From an uncultured Oscillibacter sp. (GTDB lineage: Bacteria; Bacillota; Clostridia; Oscillospirales; Oscillospiraceae), in the NCBI GenBank assembly GCA_910585165.1, contig CAJUBX010000006.1, positions 1 to 47,177 on the forward strand: a DNA stretch of 47,177 nt, given 5' to 3'. Shown here piece after piece: positions 8,416 through 15,594 of this stretch. The notes under the pieces were generated by a model, which was given only the letters and a program-made list of their open reading frames with translations, did no database searches and was not told the origin of the DNA. A program made the position numbers and the translations under genes. The stretch's first letter is position 1. Each line of letters starts with the position of its first letter.

Positions 8416-9156
8416 ATGACCAAATCCACCAAGCCCACCCAGGCCGGCCAGGCGGACCAGACCGCCGGTACGCAGAAGGAGGCCGCCCAGTCCATTCTGG
8501 ACTTCGGCTCCGCCATGACGGCCACGCCCTATGGAAACATTTACTGCCTCACCATCATCGGCCAGATAGAGGGCCACATGGCCGCGGACGACCGCACAAA
8601 AACCACCAAGTACGAGCACGTTCTTCCCCTTCTCGCCAAGCTGGAGGAGTCCGGCGAGATCGCGGGGGTGCTGTTCCTCCTCAACACCGTAGGCGGGGAC
8701 GTGGAGGCGGGCCTCGCCATCGCGGAGCTCATCGCCGGCATGACCAAGCCCACCGTCTCCATCGTCCTGGGGGGCAGCCACTCCATCGGCGTGCCCCTGG
8801 CCGTGGCCGCCCGGCGGAGCTTCGCCGTGCCCTCCGCCGCCATGACCATCCACCCCGTCCGCATGAGCGGCACCGTTATCGCCGCCCCCCAGACTTACAG
8901 CTACTTCCAGCGGCTCCAGGACCGGATCGTGGCCTTTGTGGCGGGCCACAGCCACATCTCCGCCGGGGACTTTCAAAACCTGATGCTCCAAAAGGACGAC
9001 ATGGCCGCGGACGTCGGCAGCGTCGTCTACGGCGAGGAGGCCGTCCGCTTAGGGCTCATCGACGAGGTGGGGGGCCTCTCCGACGGCCTGCGCTGGCTTT
9101 ACGGCGAAATCGGCGGGGGGAAGAAGCCCCGGGGCCGCAGGTCCGCCGCCAAATAA
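8416..9156 (+). CDS. ClpP-like serine protease, TepA type
   Basis: A 246-residue ClpP-fold protein. Strand/helix core with LLNTVGGDVEAGLAIAELI, then GGSHSIGVPLA carrying the nucleophilic Ser, then TIHPVRMSG carrying the catalytic His about 25 residues later. The spacing is that of the TepA/YmfB branch (translocation-enhancing protein, SppA-like) rather than housekeeping ClpP. It probably acts as a self-compartmentalising peptidase. Start at ATG 8416, nine bases after AAAGGGAGG; a TTG three codons earlier is too close to that site. It is monocistronic, ending in the terminator at 9166. Confidence 0.88.
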   Translation: MTKSTKPTQAGQADQTAGTQKEAAQSILDFGSAMTATPYGNIYCLTIIGQIEGHMAADDRTKTTKYEHVLPLLAKLEESGEIAGVLFLLNTVGGDVEAGLAIAELIAGMTKPTVSIVLGGSHSIGVPLAVAARRSFAVPSAAMTIHPVRMSGTVIAAPQTYSYFQRLQDRIVAFVAGHSHISAGDFQNLMLQKDDMAADVGSVVYGEEAVRLGLIDEVGGLSDGLRWLYGEIGGGKKPRGRRSAAK

Positions 9157-9165
9157 TCCCAGCGG

Positions 9166-9190
9166 CTCCGGGCCCCCGCCCGGAGTTTTT
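9166..9190 (+). terminator. Terminator of the TepA-like gene
   Basis: CTCCGGG / CCCGGAG stem with a six-base loop and TTTTT tail. Confidence 0.88.
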
Positions 9191-9213
9191 ATGCGTCATT
9201 TAGTAAATTATAC

Positions 9214-9242
9214 TTGACAAATAGTCTGGTGAATGCTACACT
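9214..9242 (+). promoter_or_regulatory. Sigma-A promoter of the membrane protein/XRE pair
   Basis: TTGACA, 17-base spacer, TACACT, about 30 bases before the start codon. Confidence 0.85.
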
Positions 9243-9271
9243 GTCCTCAACAAGCACAAGGGGGATTTTTT

Positions 9272-9796
9272 ATGGATCACTATCATGCGGGAATTGCCTT
9301 GGGCCTTGCCATAGGGCTTCTGGCGGGCTTCCTTTTCGTCGCGTTCCTCTTCAAAAGGAAGGTCCTGGACATGCACTTTGACGAGCGGCAGGAGCGGGCC
9401 CGGGGCAAGGCGTTTCAGTACGGCTTTTTCACCCTCCTGATTTCCGCCTATGCCTACGCCGTCTCCGACATGGTCCTGGGCCGCTGGTGCGACCCCATGG
9501 CCGGCGTGACCCTCTGCGTGGCCGCGGGCATGTGCGTCTTCGCCGTCACCTGCATTTTGAAGGACGCCTACCTCAGCCTCCGGGAAAAGCCCCGGACCAT
9601 CATGACCATGTTCGCCCTGCTCTCCTCTGTCAATCTGGGCTTCGGCGTCCTGCACCACATCCATCCCGGCCTGGTGGAAAACGGCGTGCTGACCTACCGG
9701 GCGGTGAACCCCATCATCGGCTTGGCCACTTTGGTCATCCTCGTCGTGTACATTGTCAACTATCTTCTCCGTCCCCGGGAAGAGGAGGAGGAATGA
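9272..9796 (+). CDS. Multi-pass membrane protein linked to an XRE regulator
   Basis: A 174-residue protein with about five hydrophobic segments (residues 5-27, 46-64, 73-93, 107-125, 145-165) separated by a basic cytoplasmic stretch FDERQERARGKAF and ending in an acidic tail. ATG 9272 follows AAGGGGG. Its stop overlaps the ATG of the following HTH gene. Small membrane proteins of this layout paired with a YozG-like regulator are common in Firmicutes; the function is not established. Confidence 0.8.
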   Translation: MDHYHAGIALGLAIGLLAGFLFVAFLFKRKVLDMHFDERQERARGKAFQYGFFTLLISAYAYAVSDMVLGRWCDPMAGVTLCVAAGMCVFAVTCILKDAYLSLREKPRTIMTMFALLSSVNLGFGVLHHIHPGLVENGVLTYRAVNPIIGLATLVILVVYIVNYLLRPREEEEE

Positions 9797-9987
9797 AGAA
9801 TCTCCGCATGAAGGCCGCCCGGGCCGCCCTGGACATGAGCCAGCAGGACCTTGCGGACGCGGTGGGGGTCTCCCGCCAGACCGTCCACGCCATTGAGAAG
9901 GGGGACTACAACCCCACCATCAGGCTCTGCACCGCCATCTGCCGCGTCCTGGGCAAGACCCTGGACGAGCTGTTCTGGGAGGGCTGA
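9793..9987 (+). CDS. XRE-family HTH regulator (YozG-like)
   Basis: A 64-residue protein that is almost entirely a helix-turn-helix domain: MSQQDLADAVGVSRQTVHAIEKG at 16-38 and a C-terminal TLDELFW. The start overlaps the stop of the membrane protein (ATGA), implying coupled expression. It probably regulates the pair; the AT-rich sequence around the TTGACA promoter at 9200-9242 is the likely operator. Confidence 0.93.
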   Translation: MKNLRMKAARAALDMSQQDLADAVGVSRQTVHAIEKGDYNPTIRLCTAICRVLGKTLDELFWEG

Positions 9988-10009
9988 CTCCCGGACACGC
10001 CCCGCTTTT

Positions 10010-10019
10010 CAAACGTTTG
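10010..10019. promoter_or_regulatory. LacI-type palindrome upstream of pyk
   Basis: CAAACGTTTG followed by the palindrome TTGCGCAA. The same CAAACGTTTG core occurs at 42691-42700. Confidence 0.4.
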
Positions 10020-10100
10020 CGCAAGCACTTCCACACAGGCCCGGCGAAACGGATTCTTAAAATTTATGGAATTCTTCCCTACCCATGGGGGAAAGACTCT

Positions 10101-10108
10101 TGTATAAT
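10101..10108 (+). promoter_or_regulatory. Extended -10 promoter of pyk
   Basis: TGTATAAT, 72 bases before the pyk start. No good -35 at the expected distance. Confidence 0.7.
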
Positions 10109-10179
10109 AGGGAACCGCAAGAAGCCATCCACATTCGGTTTTCGGATTCCCAGGGGGGAATCCACAGGAGGAATTTCAT

Positions 10180-11613
10180 ATGCTGAGAAAAACCAAAATC
10201 ATCTGTACCCTGGGCCCCGCCGTGGACAGCGAGGAGAAAATCGTCGCTCTCATCAAGGGCGGCATGAACGGCGCCCGGTTCAACTTTTCCCACGGCAGCC
10301 ACCCGGAGCACCTGGAGCGGCTGAACCGCCTCAAGGCCGTCCGGGACCGGATGGGCAGCCCCGTGGCCACCATTCTGGATACCAAGGGCCCGGAGATCCG
10401 TATCAGGAGCTTTGAGGCCAAGACCGTGGACCTTACCGCCGGGGACCCCTTCACCCTCACCGTGGAGGACGCGCCCGGCACCGCCCGGCGGGTTTCCGTC
10501 ACCTATCCCCGTCTGAACGAGGAGGTGGTTCCCGGCCAGGAAATTTTGATTGACGACGGCCTGGTGGCCATGCGCGTCAAGGAAATCCAGGGCCCCGACA
10601 TCCTCTGCGAGGTGGAAAACGGCGGAACCCTCTCCGCCAACAAGTCCATCAACATCCCCGGGGCCCATATTCAGCTTCCCGCCCTGACGGAGAAGGACGT
10701 GGCGGACATCCGCTTCGGCGTGGAAAACGACTTTGACTTCATCGCCGCCTCCTTCGTCCGCCGGGCCGCCGACGTGGAGGCCGTCCGGCAGGTCCTTCAC
10801 GACTGCGGCGGGGACAGCGTGAAAATCATCGCCAAAATCGAGAACCAGGAAGGCGTGGACAACCTGGACGAGATTCTCTCCGCCGCCGACGGCGTGATGG
10901 TGGCCCGGGGGGATTTGGGGGTGGAGATTCCCGCCGCCAGGGTTCCCGCCCTCCAAAAGCAGATGATCCGCAAGGGCCTCCAGGCGGGCAAGCCCGTCAT
11001 CACCGCCACCCAGATGCTGGACTCCATGATCCGAAATCCCCGTCCCACCCGGGCGGAGGTGTCGGACGTGGCCAACGCCGTGTACGACGGCACCAGCTGC
11101 GTCATGCTCTCCGGCGAGACCGCCGGAGGCCGGTATCCCGTGGAGGCCCTGGCCGCCATGCTGGAAATCGTCACGGAGGCGGAGGCGTCCATCGACTACT
11201 GGAAGCGCTTCCAGAAGCAGCTGGTCGTCACCACCTCCAACAACATCAACGACGCCATTACCCACACCTGCTGCCTCACCGCACGGGACCTGAACGCCAC
11301 CGCCATCCTGGCGGCCAGCAGCTCCGGCCGCACGGCCCGGATGATCTGCCGCTTCCGCCCCGCCTGCCCGGTGGCCGCCCTGACCATGCAGGAGAAGACC
11401 CGGCGGCAGCTTGCCATCTGCTGGGGGGTGATCCCCTTCCTCACCGGGGAGGTCAACTCCACGGACCGGATTTTCTCCCTCTCCGCCGAGGTGGCGGTGA
11501 AGGAGGGGCTGGTCCAGCCGGGGGACACGGTGGTCATCACCGCCGGGGTGCCTCTTGGGAAAAGCGGCTCCACCAACCTCATCAAGGCCCAGGTCATTGA
11601 ACCCGGCCTCTGA
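10180..11613 (+). CDS. pyk: Pyruvate kinase
   Basis: Converts phosphoenolpyruvate and ADP to pyruvate and ATP, the last step of glycolysis. The 477-residue protein has the N-terminal TKIICTLGPA, substrate-site NFSHG, the signature IIAKIENQEG with the catalytic Lys, MVARGDLGVEI, and TATQMLDSM. The C-terminal allosteric domain is present (AASSSGRTARMI). Length equals the basic form without the extra PEP-utiliser domain of some Bacillus enzymes. Start behind CAGGAGGAA. It is monocistronic with its own promoter and terminator. Confidence 0.98.
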   Translation: MLRKTKIICTLGPAVDSEEKIVALIKGGMNGARFNFSHGSHPEHLERLNRLKAVRDRMGSPVATILDTKGPEIRIRSFEAKTVDLTAGDPFTLTVEDAPGTARRVSVTYPRLNEEVVPGQEILIDDGLVAMRVKEIQGPDILCEVENGGTLSANKSINIPGAHIQLPALTEKDVADIRFGVENDFDFIAASFVRRAADVEAVRQVLHDCGGDSVKIIAKIENQEGVDNLDEILSAADGVMVARGDLGVEIPAARVPALQKQMIRKGLQAGKPVITATQMLDSMIRNPRPTRAEVSDVANAVYDGTSCVMLSGETAGGRYPVEALAAMLEIVTEAEASIDYWKRFQKQLVVTTSNNINDAITHTCCLTARDLNATAILAASSSGRTARMICRFRPACPVAALTMQEKTRRQLAICWGVIPFLTGEVNSTDRIFSLSAEVAVKEGLVQPGDTVVITAGVPLGKSGSTNLIKAQVIEPGL

Positions 11614-11620
11614 AAAAACC

Positions 11621-11657
11621 AGGGAGCGGACCCCGCCGGGGCCCGCTCCTCTTTTTC
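11621..11657. terminator. Bidirectional terminator between pyk and recR
   Basis: GGAGCGG / CCGCTCC stem enclosing a GC-rich inner hairpin, with TCTTTTT on the right and AAAAAA on the left. It serves both converging genes. Confidence 0.85.
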
Positions 11658-11662
11658 CGTTT

Positions 11663-12262
11663 TCAAATCTCCCGCCGGCCCTCCAGGGCCCGGGTCAGCG
11701 TCGCCTCGTCGGCGAACTCCAGGTGCCCCCCCACGGGGATGCCGTAGGCCAGGCGGGTCACCCGCAGGCCGAAGGGCTTCAGCAGCCGGGCGATGTACAT
11801 GGCGGTGGCCTCCCCCTCGGTGTCGGGGTTGGTGGCCATGATGACCTCCTGCACGTCCCCCTTGGCCGCCCGCTCCAGAAGGGGCTTGATGGCCAGGTCG
11901 TCGGGCCCCACCCGGTTCATGGGGGAGATGACCCCGTGGAGCACGTGGTAATGCCCGTTGTACTCCCGGCTGCGCTCAATGGCGGCCACGTCCCGGGGGT
12001 CCGCCACCACGCAGACGGTGGACCCGTCCCGCTTGGGGGAGGCGCAGATGGGGCACAATCCCCCGCTGGTGAAGTTCTGGCACACGGGGCAGCAGGTGAT
12101 GCTCCGCTTGGCGTCCACAATGGCGGCGGCAAATTCTTGGGCTTCGGCCTCCGGCAGGCCCAGGATGAAAAAGGCCAGCCGCTGGGCGGACTTGCCGCCG
12201 ATGCCGGGGAGGCGGGCAAACTGCTCCACCAGCTTTTCCAGGGGGGCGGGGAAGTATTCCAT
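11663..12262 (-). CDS. recR: Recombination mediator RecR
   Basis: A 199-residue DNA-binding clamp of the RecFOR pathway. Order of parts: N-terminal helix-hairpin-helix (LPGIGGKSAQRLA), a Cys4 zinc finger with Cys58, Cys61, Cys70 and Cys73, a Toprim domain (VVADPRDVAAIE and ATNPDTEGEATA), and the C-terminal YGIPVGGHLEFAD. In most Firmicutes recR follows dnaX and ybaB; neither is next to it here. The start is set by homology (MEYFPAPLEKL); 33 in-frame upstream codons are non-homologous. Confidence 0.97.
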   Translation of the reverse strand: MEYFPAPLEKLVEQFARLPGIGGKSAQRLAFFILGLPEAEAQEFAAAIVDAKRSITCCPVCQNFTSGGLCPICASPKRDGSTVCVVADPRDVAAIERSREYNGHYHVLHGVISPMNRVGPDDLAIKPLLERAAKGDVQEVIMATNPDTEGEATAMYIARLLKPFGLRVTRLAYGIPVGGHLEFADEATLTRALEGRREI

Positions 12263-12335
12263 AGGGGGCTCCTGTTCTCGCCCTTCGGGCGGGGAAGTTT
12301 CAGCCCTTTGAGGGCTGGTGCAATGCACCCCCCCA

Positions 12336-12453
12336 TTTTCTCTTTTCCTTCCAGAAGGCAAAGAGAAAACGGGCCGTGCACGGTCTATAGGACAGCTCTT
12401 GGCGGCTTTGCCGCTTAGAGCTGTCGCATCCCCCTTGCGGGGAAAAGAGAAAA
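12336..12453. repeat. Fold-back element made of nested palindromes
   Basis: Thirteen-base inverted arms TTTTCTCTTTTCC and GGAAAAGAGAAAA enclose a CCGTGCACGG palindrome and a compound hairpin at 12391-12425 (GACAGCTCT / AGAGCTGTC plus GCGGC / GCCGC). Further short hairpins lie on each side (CGCCCTTCGGGCG near 12290, AGCCCTTTGAGGGCT near 12302, AGGCCCTTCGGGCCT near 12463). It contains no plausible gene. Confidence 0.7.
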
Positions 12454-12478
12454 GGAAGTATAGGCCCTTCGGGCCTTT

Positions 12479-12709
12479 TTATTTGTTCTCGTCTTCCACG
12501 GGAGGTAAGGGGGCGAGGCCCACCAGCTGGTCCAGGGTCACGCCGTAGAAATCCGCCAGTTTGACCAAAACCGGAGCCGTGGGATCCCGCTCATTTTTTT
12601 CATAGCGTTCGTATGTTTTGCTGGAAAGTTCAAGCGCCTTAGATACTTTTTCACGGGTCAATTTTCGGGCACCACGCAAGGCCAATAAGTTTTTCGCTAA
12701 TTGTTCCAT
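12479..12709 (-). CDS. XRE-family HTH regulator
   Basis: A 76-residue protein: HTH at about residues 5-62 (KLTREKVSKALELSSKTYERYEKN), followed by GVTLDQLVGL and a short acidic tail. It is divergent from the 12818 gene. The intervening promoter carries two AGAC-type palindromes that are likely its operators, so it probably represses that gene and perhaps itself. Confidence 0.92.
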   Translation of the reverse strand: MEQLAKNLLALRGARKLTREKVSKALELSSKTYERYEKNERDPTAPVLVKLADFYGVTLDQLVGLAPLPPVEDENK

Positions 12710-12727
12710 TATAATACCTCAAAAGCC

Positions 12728-12756
12728 TTGACAGACCATTCGGTCTAATGTATAAT
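12728..12756 (+). promoter_or_regulatory. Consensus promoter with embedded operator
   Basis: TTGACA, 17-base spacer and TATAAT, a perfect sigma-A promoter. The spacer contains the palindrome AGACCATTCGGTCT (12733-12746). Confidence 0.92.
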
Positions 12757-12776
12757 GAAATAGACTAAACGGTCTA
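12733..12776. promoter_or_regulatory. Two operator half-palindromes, AGACY-N4-GGTCT type
   Basis: AGACCATTCGGTCT between -35 and -10, and TAGACTAAACGGTCTA just after the -10 (12761-12776). Centres are 29 bases apart, nearly three helical turns. The regulator at 12479-12709 is the obvious candidate ligand. Confidence 0.75.
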
Positions 12777-12817
12777 GCTATAATTTTTATATTTCCACCT
12801 AAAAGGAGATGATTTTT

Positions 12818-13072
12818 ATGGACGGCGTTCTTCACGCTCTCTTTGCCTATGTCCAGGAGGAGCGGATCGGCCCCTGCCTGGAAACCCGGGAATACCGCCG
12901 GGCCGTCTGCGGTCTGGAGGAAAATTGGGAGGTCTTCCGCTCCACGCTGACGGAGGAGCAGCTCCAGCGGCTGGACGCGCTGCTGGAACAGGAGCAGACC
13001 GTCGGGCGGCTGGAGGAGAGGGCGGTCTTCCGCTGCGGCCTCTCCCTTGGAATCGGCCTGGGGCGGCTTTAA
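12818..13072 (+). CDS. Small hypothetical protein (DUF6809-like)
   Basis: An 84-residue soluble, Glu-rich helical protein with the pattern YRRAVCGLEENWEVF followed by LTEEQLQRLDALLEQE, which resembles the small DUF6809-type proteins of gut Clostridia (assignment uncertain). ATG 12818 is used; the ATG at 12809 lies inside the AAAAGGAGAT ribosome site. Its strong promoter is flanked by operators for the divergent XRE protein, so it is probably a regulated target. Confidence 0.7.
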   Translation: MDGVLHALFAYVQEERIGPCLETREYRRAVCGLEENWEVFRSTLTEEQLQRLDALLEQEQTVGRLEERAVFRCGLSLGIGLGRL

Positions 13073-13100
13073 GCCCGCCCGCAAAATTCCCGGCAGGCGT

Positions 13101-13748
13101 TCAAGCCCCCCTGAGCTCCGCGATGCGGGCGGGGATGTCGGCGGCCTTGTAAACCGCGCTTCCCGCCACCAGCACGTTGGCCCCCGCCTCGATGCAGGTT
13201 TTGCAAGTATCCGGGGCCACGCCGCCGTCCACCTCCAGCTCGCAGTCCGGGTTTCTCTCGTCAATCAGCTTCCGCAGGGCGGCGACCTTTTCCATCTGAT
13301 CCGCCATGAATTTCTGCCCGCCGAAGCCCGGTTCCACGGTCATCACCAGAATCAGCTCCACCTTCTCCAGGAAGGGCAGGGCCGCCTCCGCCGCCGTCTT
13401 GGGCTTGAGCACAACGCCCGCCTTTTTCCCGCAGGCGTGAATCTTATCAATGGCGGCGTGGATGTTCTCCTCCGTGTCCGCCTCCACGTGGACCGTCACC
13501 AGGTCCGCCCCCGCTTCGCAGAACTGCTCCACGTACCGCACGGGCTGGGTAATCATCAGGTGTACGTCCAGGGGCAGGTCCGTGACGGGCCGGATGGACT
13601 TCACCACCGGGATGCCCACGGTGATGTTGGGGACAAACACGCCGTCCATCACGTCCACATGGACGTAGTCGGCGGCGGCGATGCGCTGGATATCCCGCTC
13701 CAGATTTGCAAAATCGGCGGAGAGAATGGACGGCGCAATTTTAATCAT
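13101..13748 (-). CDS. rpe: Ribulose-phosphate 3-epimerase
   Basis: Interconverts ribulose 5-phosphate and xylulose 5-phosphate in the pentose phosphate pathway. The 215-residue TIM barrel shows IAPSILSADF at the start, HVDVMDGVFVPN with metal-binding His and Asp, VEPGFGGQKF, and EVDGGV with the catalytic Asp. Start MIKIAPS chosen by homology; an upstream ATG adds 11 unrelated residues. It is a single gene; rsgA or thiN are not beside it as in many Firmicutes. Confidence 0.97.
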   Translation of the reverse strand: MIKIAPSILSADFANLERDIQRIAAADYVHVDVMDGVFVPNITVGIPVVKSIRPVTDLPLDVHLMITQPVRYVEQFCEAGADLVTVHVEADTEENIHAAIDKIHACGKKAGVVLKPKTAAEAALPFLEKVELILVMTVEPGFGGQKFMADQMEKVAALRKLIDERNPDCELEVDGGVAPDTCKTCIEAGANVLVAGSAVYKAADIPARIAELRGA

Positions 13749-13824
13749 GAAAACCCCTCTTTTCTGTCGGTCCGGCGGCAAAGGGCCCGGGACAGGGGGT
13801 CCCCTCCCGGTGGCGGGAGCGCGG

Positions 13825-13908
13825 GGCGGCGCATAGGATAGCCTGAGCGGCTGAGACGCCCAATCCCCCGCAGCGTCCGCCCCTTACGTCAGGCGCCGCC
13901 GCTTTTTT
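13825..13908 (+). ncRNA. Candidate structured RNA with intrinsic terminator
   Basis: Closing stem GGCGGCGC (13825-13832) with GCGCCGCC (13893-13900), followed by GC and six T. Inside lie two short hairpins, AGCC-TGAGC-GGCT and GACGC / GCGTC, and an unpaired CTTACGTCAG. It lies in the 372-base gap between divergent rpe and the thioredoxin reductase gene. No Rfam family recognised; it could also be a leader of rpe on the other strand. Confidence 0.35.
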
Positions 13909-13915
13909 GAATATA

Positions 13916-13959
13916 GGGAACCGGCCCGCCGCGGCCTGCCGTCGGGCGGGCCGGTTCCC
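13916..13959. repeat. Long perfect hairpin
   Basis: Fifteen-base arms GGGAACCGGCCCGCC and GGCGGGCCGGTTCCC with a 14-base loop, without T-tract. Probably a transcription barrier or insulator between divergent units. Confidence 0.6.
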
Positions 13960-14120
13960 CCCTAGTGTAGCAGACTCCCGTCCCAAAAGCAACCAAGGGC
14001 CGGGATATTTTTTGCCTTCCGGCGGACGCGGAAAATTTTTGTTGCAAATGCCTCTGTAAAATTTACCGGAAACATGATAGGATAAGAAACACATACTATA
14101 CTGAAAAGGGAGGCGGCGCT

Positions 14121-14930
14121 ATGGCGTATGACGTAATCGTCGTGGGCGGCGGCCCGGCGGGGCTGTCGGCGGCCCAGAACGTCCGGGCCCGGGGGAGGAC
14201 CGTGCTGGTAATCTCCAACCCCCTGGAGGAAAATCCCCTCTGGCGGGCGGAGCGGGTGGACAATTATCTGGGGCTTCCCGGCCTCTCCGGGGCGGAGCTG
14301 CTGGCGGCCTTCCGCGGCCATGCCCAGGCCGCCGGAGCGGAGTTTCAGGAGGGGAAGGCCCTCAGCGCCATGCGCTCCGGGGAGGATTGGTATATCAGCG
14401 CCGGAACCGCCGTATTCCAGGCCAAAGCCGTGGTGCTGGCGGCGGGCGCGGCCCGGGGGAAGAAGTACCCCGGGGAGGCGGAGCTGCTGGGCCGGGGCGT
14501 GAGCTACTGCGCCACCTGCGACGGGATGCTGTACCGGGGGAAGAAGGTGGCCGTTCTGGGCTGGACTCCCTCGGCGAAGAAGGAGGCGGAGTTCCTGGAG
14601 GGCGTCGGCTGCCAGGTGGCCTACTTTGACAAGCCCCAAGACTGCGCCGTGCTGGGGACGGAGAAGGTGGAGGCCGTCCGCTGCGGCGGCGTGACGGAGG
14701 CGGTGGAGGGCGTGTTCCTCCTGCGGCCCGCCATGGCCCCGGGGGACCTGTTCCCCGGCCTTGCGGCGGAGGGGGGCTTTGTGGCCGTGGACCGGAACAT
14801 GGCCGCCAACCTCCCCGGGGTCTTTGCCGCCGGGGACTGCACCGGCGGGCCCCTGCAAATATCCAAGGCCGTGGGCGAGGGCCTGATTGCCGGGCAGAGG
14901 GCGGCGGCCTTCGCCGCGGCGCTGAAATAA
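14121..14930 (+). CDS. Thioredoxin reductase-like flavoprotein lacking NADPH motifs
   Basis: A 269-residue TrxB homologue, about 40 residues shorter than usual. The FAD-binding parts are intact (VGGGPAGLSAA at 8-18; GVFAAGDCTGG at 233-243), as is the redox pair CATC at 130-133. In the central domain the GGGDSA nucleotide loop is replaced by GWTPSA (147-152), and the HRRxxxR NADP-phosphate site with its flanking strands is missing. This pattern matches ferredoxin-dependent flavin thioredoxin reductases described in clostridia, so reduced ferredoxin rather than NADPH may be the donor (inference). It is followed by trxA after 41 bases. Confidence 0.88.
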   Translation: MAYDVIVVGGGPAGLSAAQNVRARGRTVLVISNPLEENPLWRAERVDNYLGLPGLSGAELLAAFRGHAQAAGAEFQEGKALSAMRSGEDWYISAGTAVFQAKAVVLAAGAARGKKYPGEAELLGRGVSYCATCDGMLYRGKKVAVLGWTPSAKKEAEFLEGVGCQVAYFDKPQDCAVLGTEKVEAVRCGGVTEAVEGVFLLRPAMAPGDLFPGLAAEGGFVAVDRNMAANLPGVFAAGDCTGGPLQISKAVGEGLIAGQRAAAFAAALK

Positions 14931-14971
14931 GAATTTCAAATAAGAATTTAAAAACAAAGGAGAGATTTCAT

Positions 14972-15289
14972 ATGGCATTGCAGCATTTGAAAACGGCGGA
15001 ATTTGACGCCTCCGCAGGCCGGGCCCCCCTGGCCATGGTGGACTTCTGGGCCCCCTGGTGCGGCCCCTGCCAGATGCTGGGCCCCGTGATGGAGGACCTG
15101 GCGGTCCAATACGGGGGCAAGGCGCTGGTAGCCAAGGTCAACGTGGACGAGGAGCCGGAGCTGGCCCGCCGCTTCGGCGTGATGAACATTCCCACGGTGG
15201 TCTTCCTGAAGGAGGGCCGGGAGTTCGACCGGAAGGTGGGGGCCTTTCCCCCCGCCGTTTATACGGAAGTGCTGGATAAGGCCCTGTAA
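14972..15289 (+). CDS. trxA: Thioredoxin
   Basis: A 105-residue thioredoxin with the WCGPC active site (Trp29, Cys30, Cys33), cis-Pro loop NIPTVVF, and the FWAPWC strand. It is the presumed substrate of the reductase encoded just upstream. ATG follows AAAGGAGAGA. The transcript ends at the hairpin at 15311. Confidence 0.96.
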   Translation: MALQHLKTAEFDASAGRAPLAMVDFWAPWCGPCQMLGPVMEDLAVQYGGKALVAKVNVDEEPELARRFGVMNIPTVVFLKEGREFDRKVGAFPPAVYTEVLDKAL

Positions 15290-15310
15290 GGGCGGTGCGC
15301 CTGTGTACAA

Positions 15311-15340
15311 AGCGCCCGGAACCGTTTGGTTCCGGGCGCT
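15311..15340 (+). terminator. Hairpin after trxA (terminator-like, no T-tract)
   Basis: Thirteen-base perfect stem AGCGCCCGGAACC / GGTTCCGGGCGCT with loop gttt, 21 bases after the trxA stop. The 3' side lacks a run of T. The rest of the 305-base gap to birA (to 15539) shows no gene or recognised element. Confidence 0.6.
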
Positions 15341-15539
15341 CTGCCCGTCCATCCGAAGCCGGCGCAGGCGGATTTTCAGCTTCCGCCGCGGCAGCATGGG
15401 CAGCCGCCCGACAAAGCGGAATTCCCGGCTTCTCTAAAGCCTGTTCTCACTTTCGGCGTATTTCTTGACGAGCACCTTTTCTCCGGGGAGCGTCCGGAGT
15501 CATTGCGCTGAAAGCGGACGGGACATTCCTCTTTGCGTA

Positions 15540-15568
15540 TTTACACCGCCGGAAAAATATGCTACACT
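15540..15568 (+). promoter_or_regulatory. Promoter of birA
   Basis: TTTACA, 17-base spacer, TACACT, 26 bases before the birA start. BirA-type operators were not evident. Confidence 0.78.
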
Positions 15569-15594
15569 GTTTCCGTTTGACGAGGAGGGATGCT

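Noticed and set aside
10057..11265. 402-codon frame antisense to pyk
   Set aside because: Low-complexity Gly/His/Val composition, no ribosome site, fully covered by pyk.
13825..13908. SRP RNA, 6S RNA or a TPP riboswitch
   Set aside because: None of the conserved sequences (GGAAGG/GCAGCC, TPP CTGAGA pairing with CCTGA) is present in the right order.
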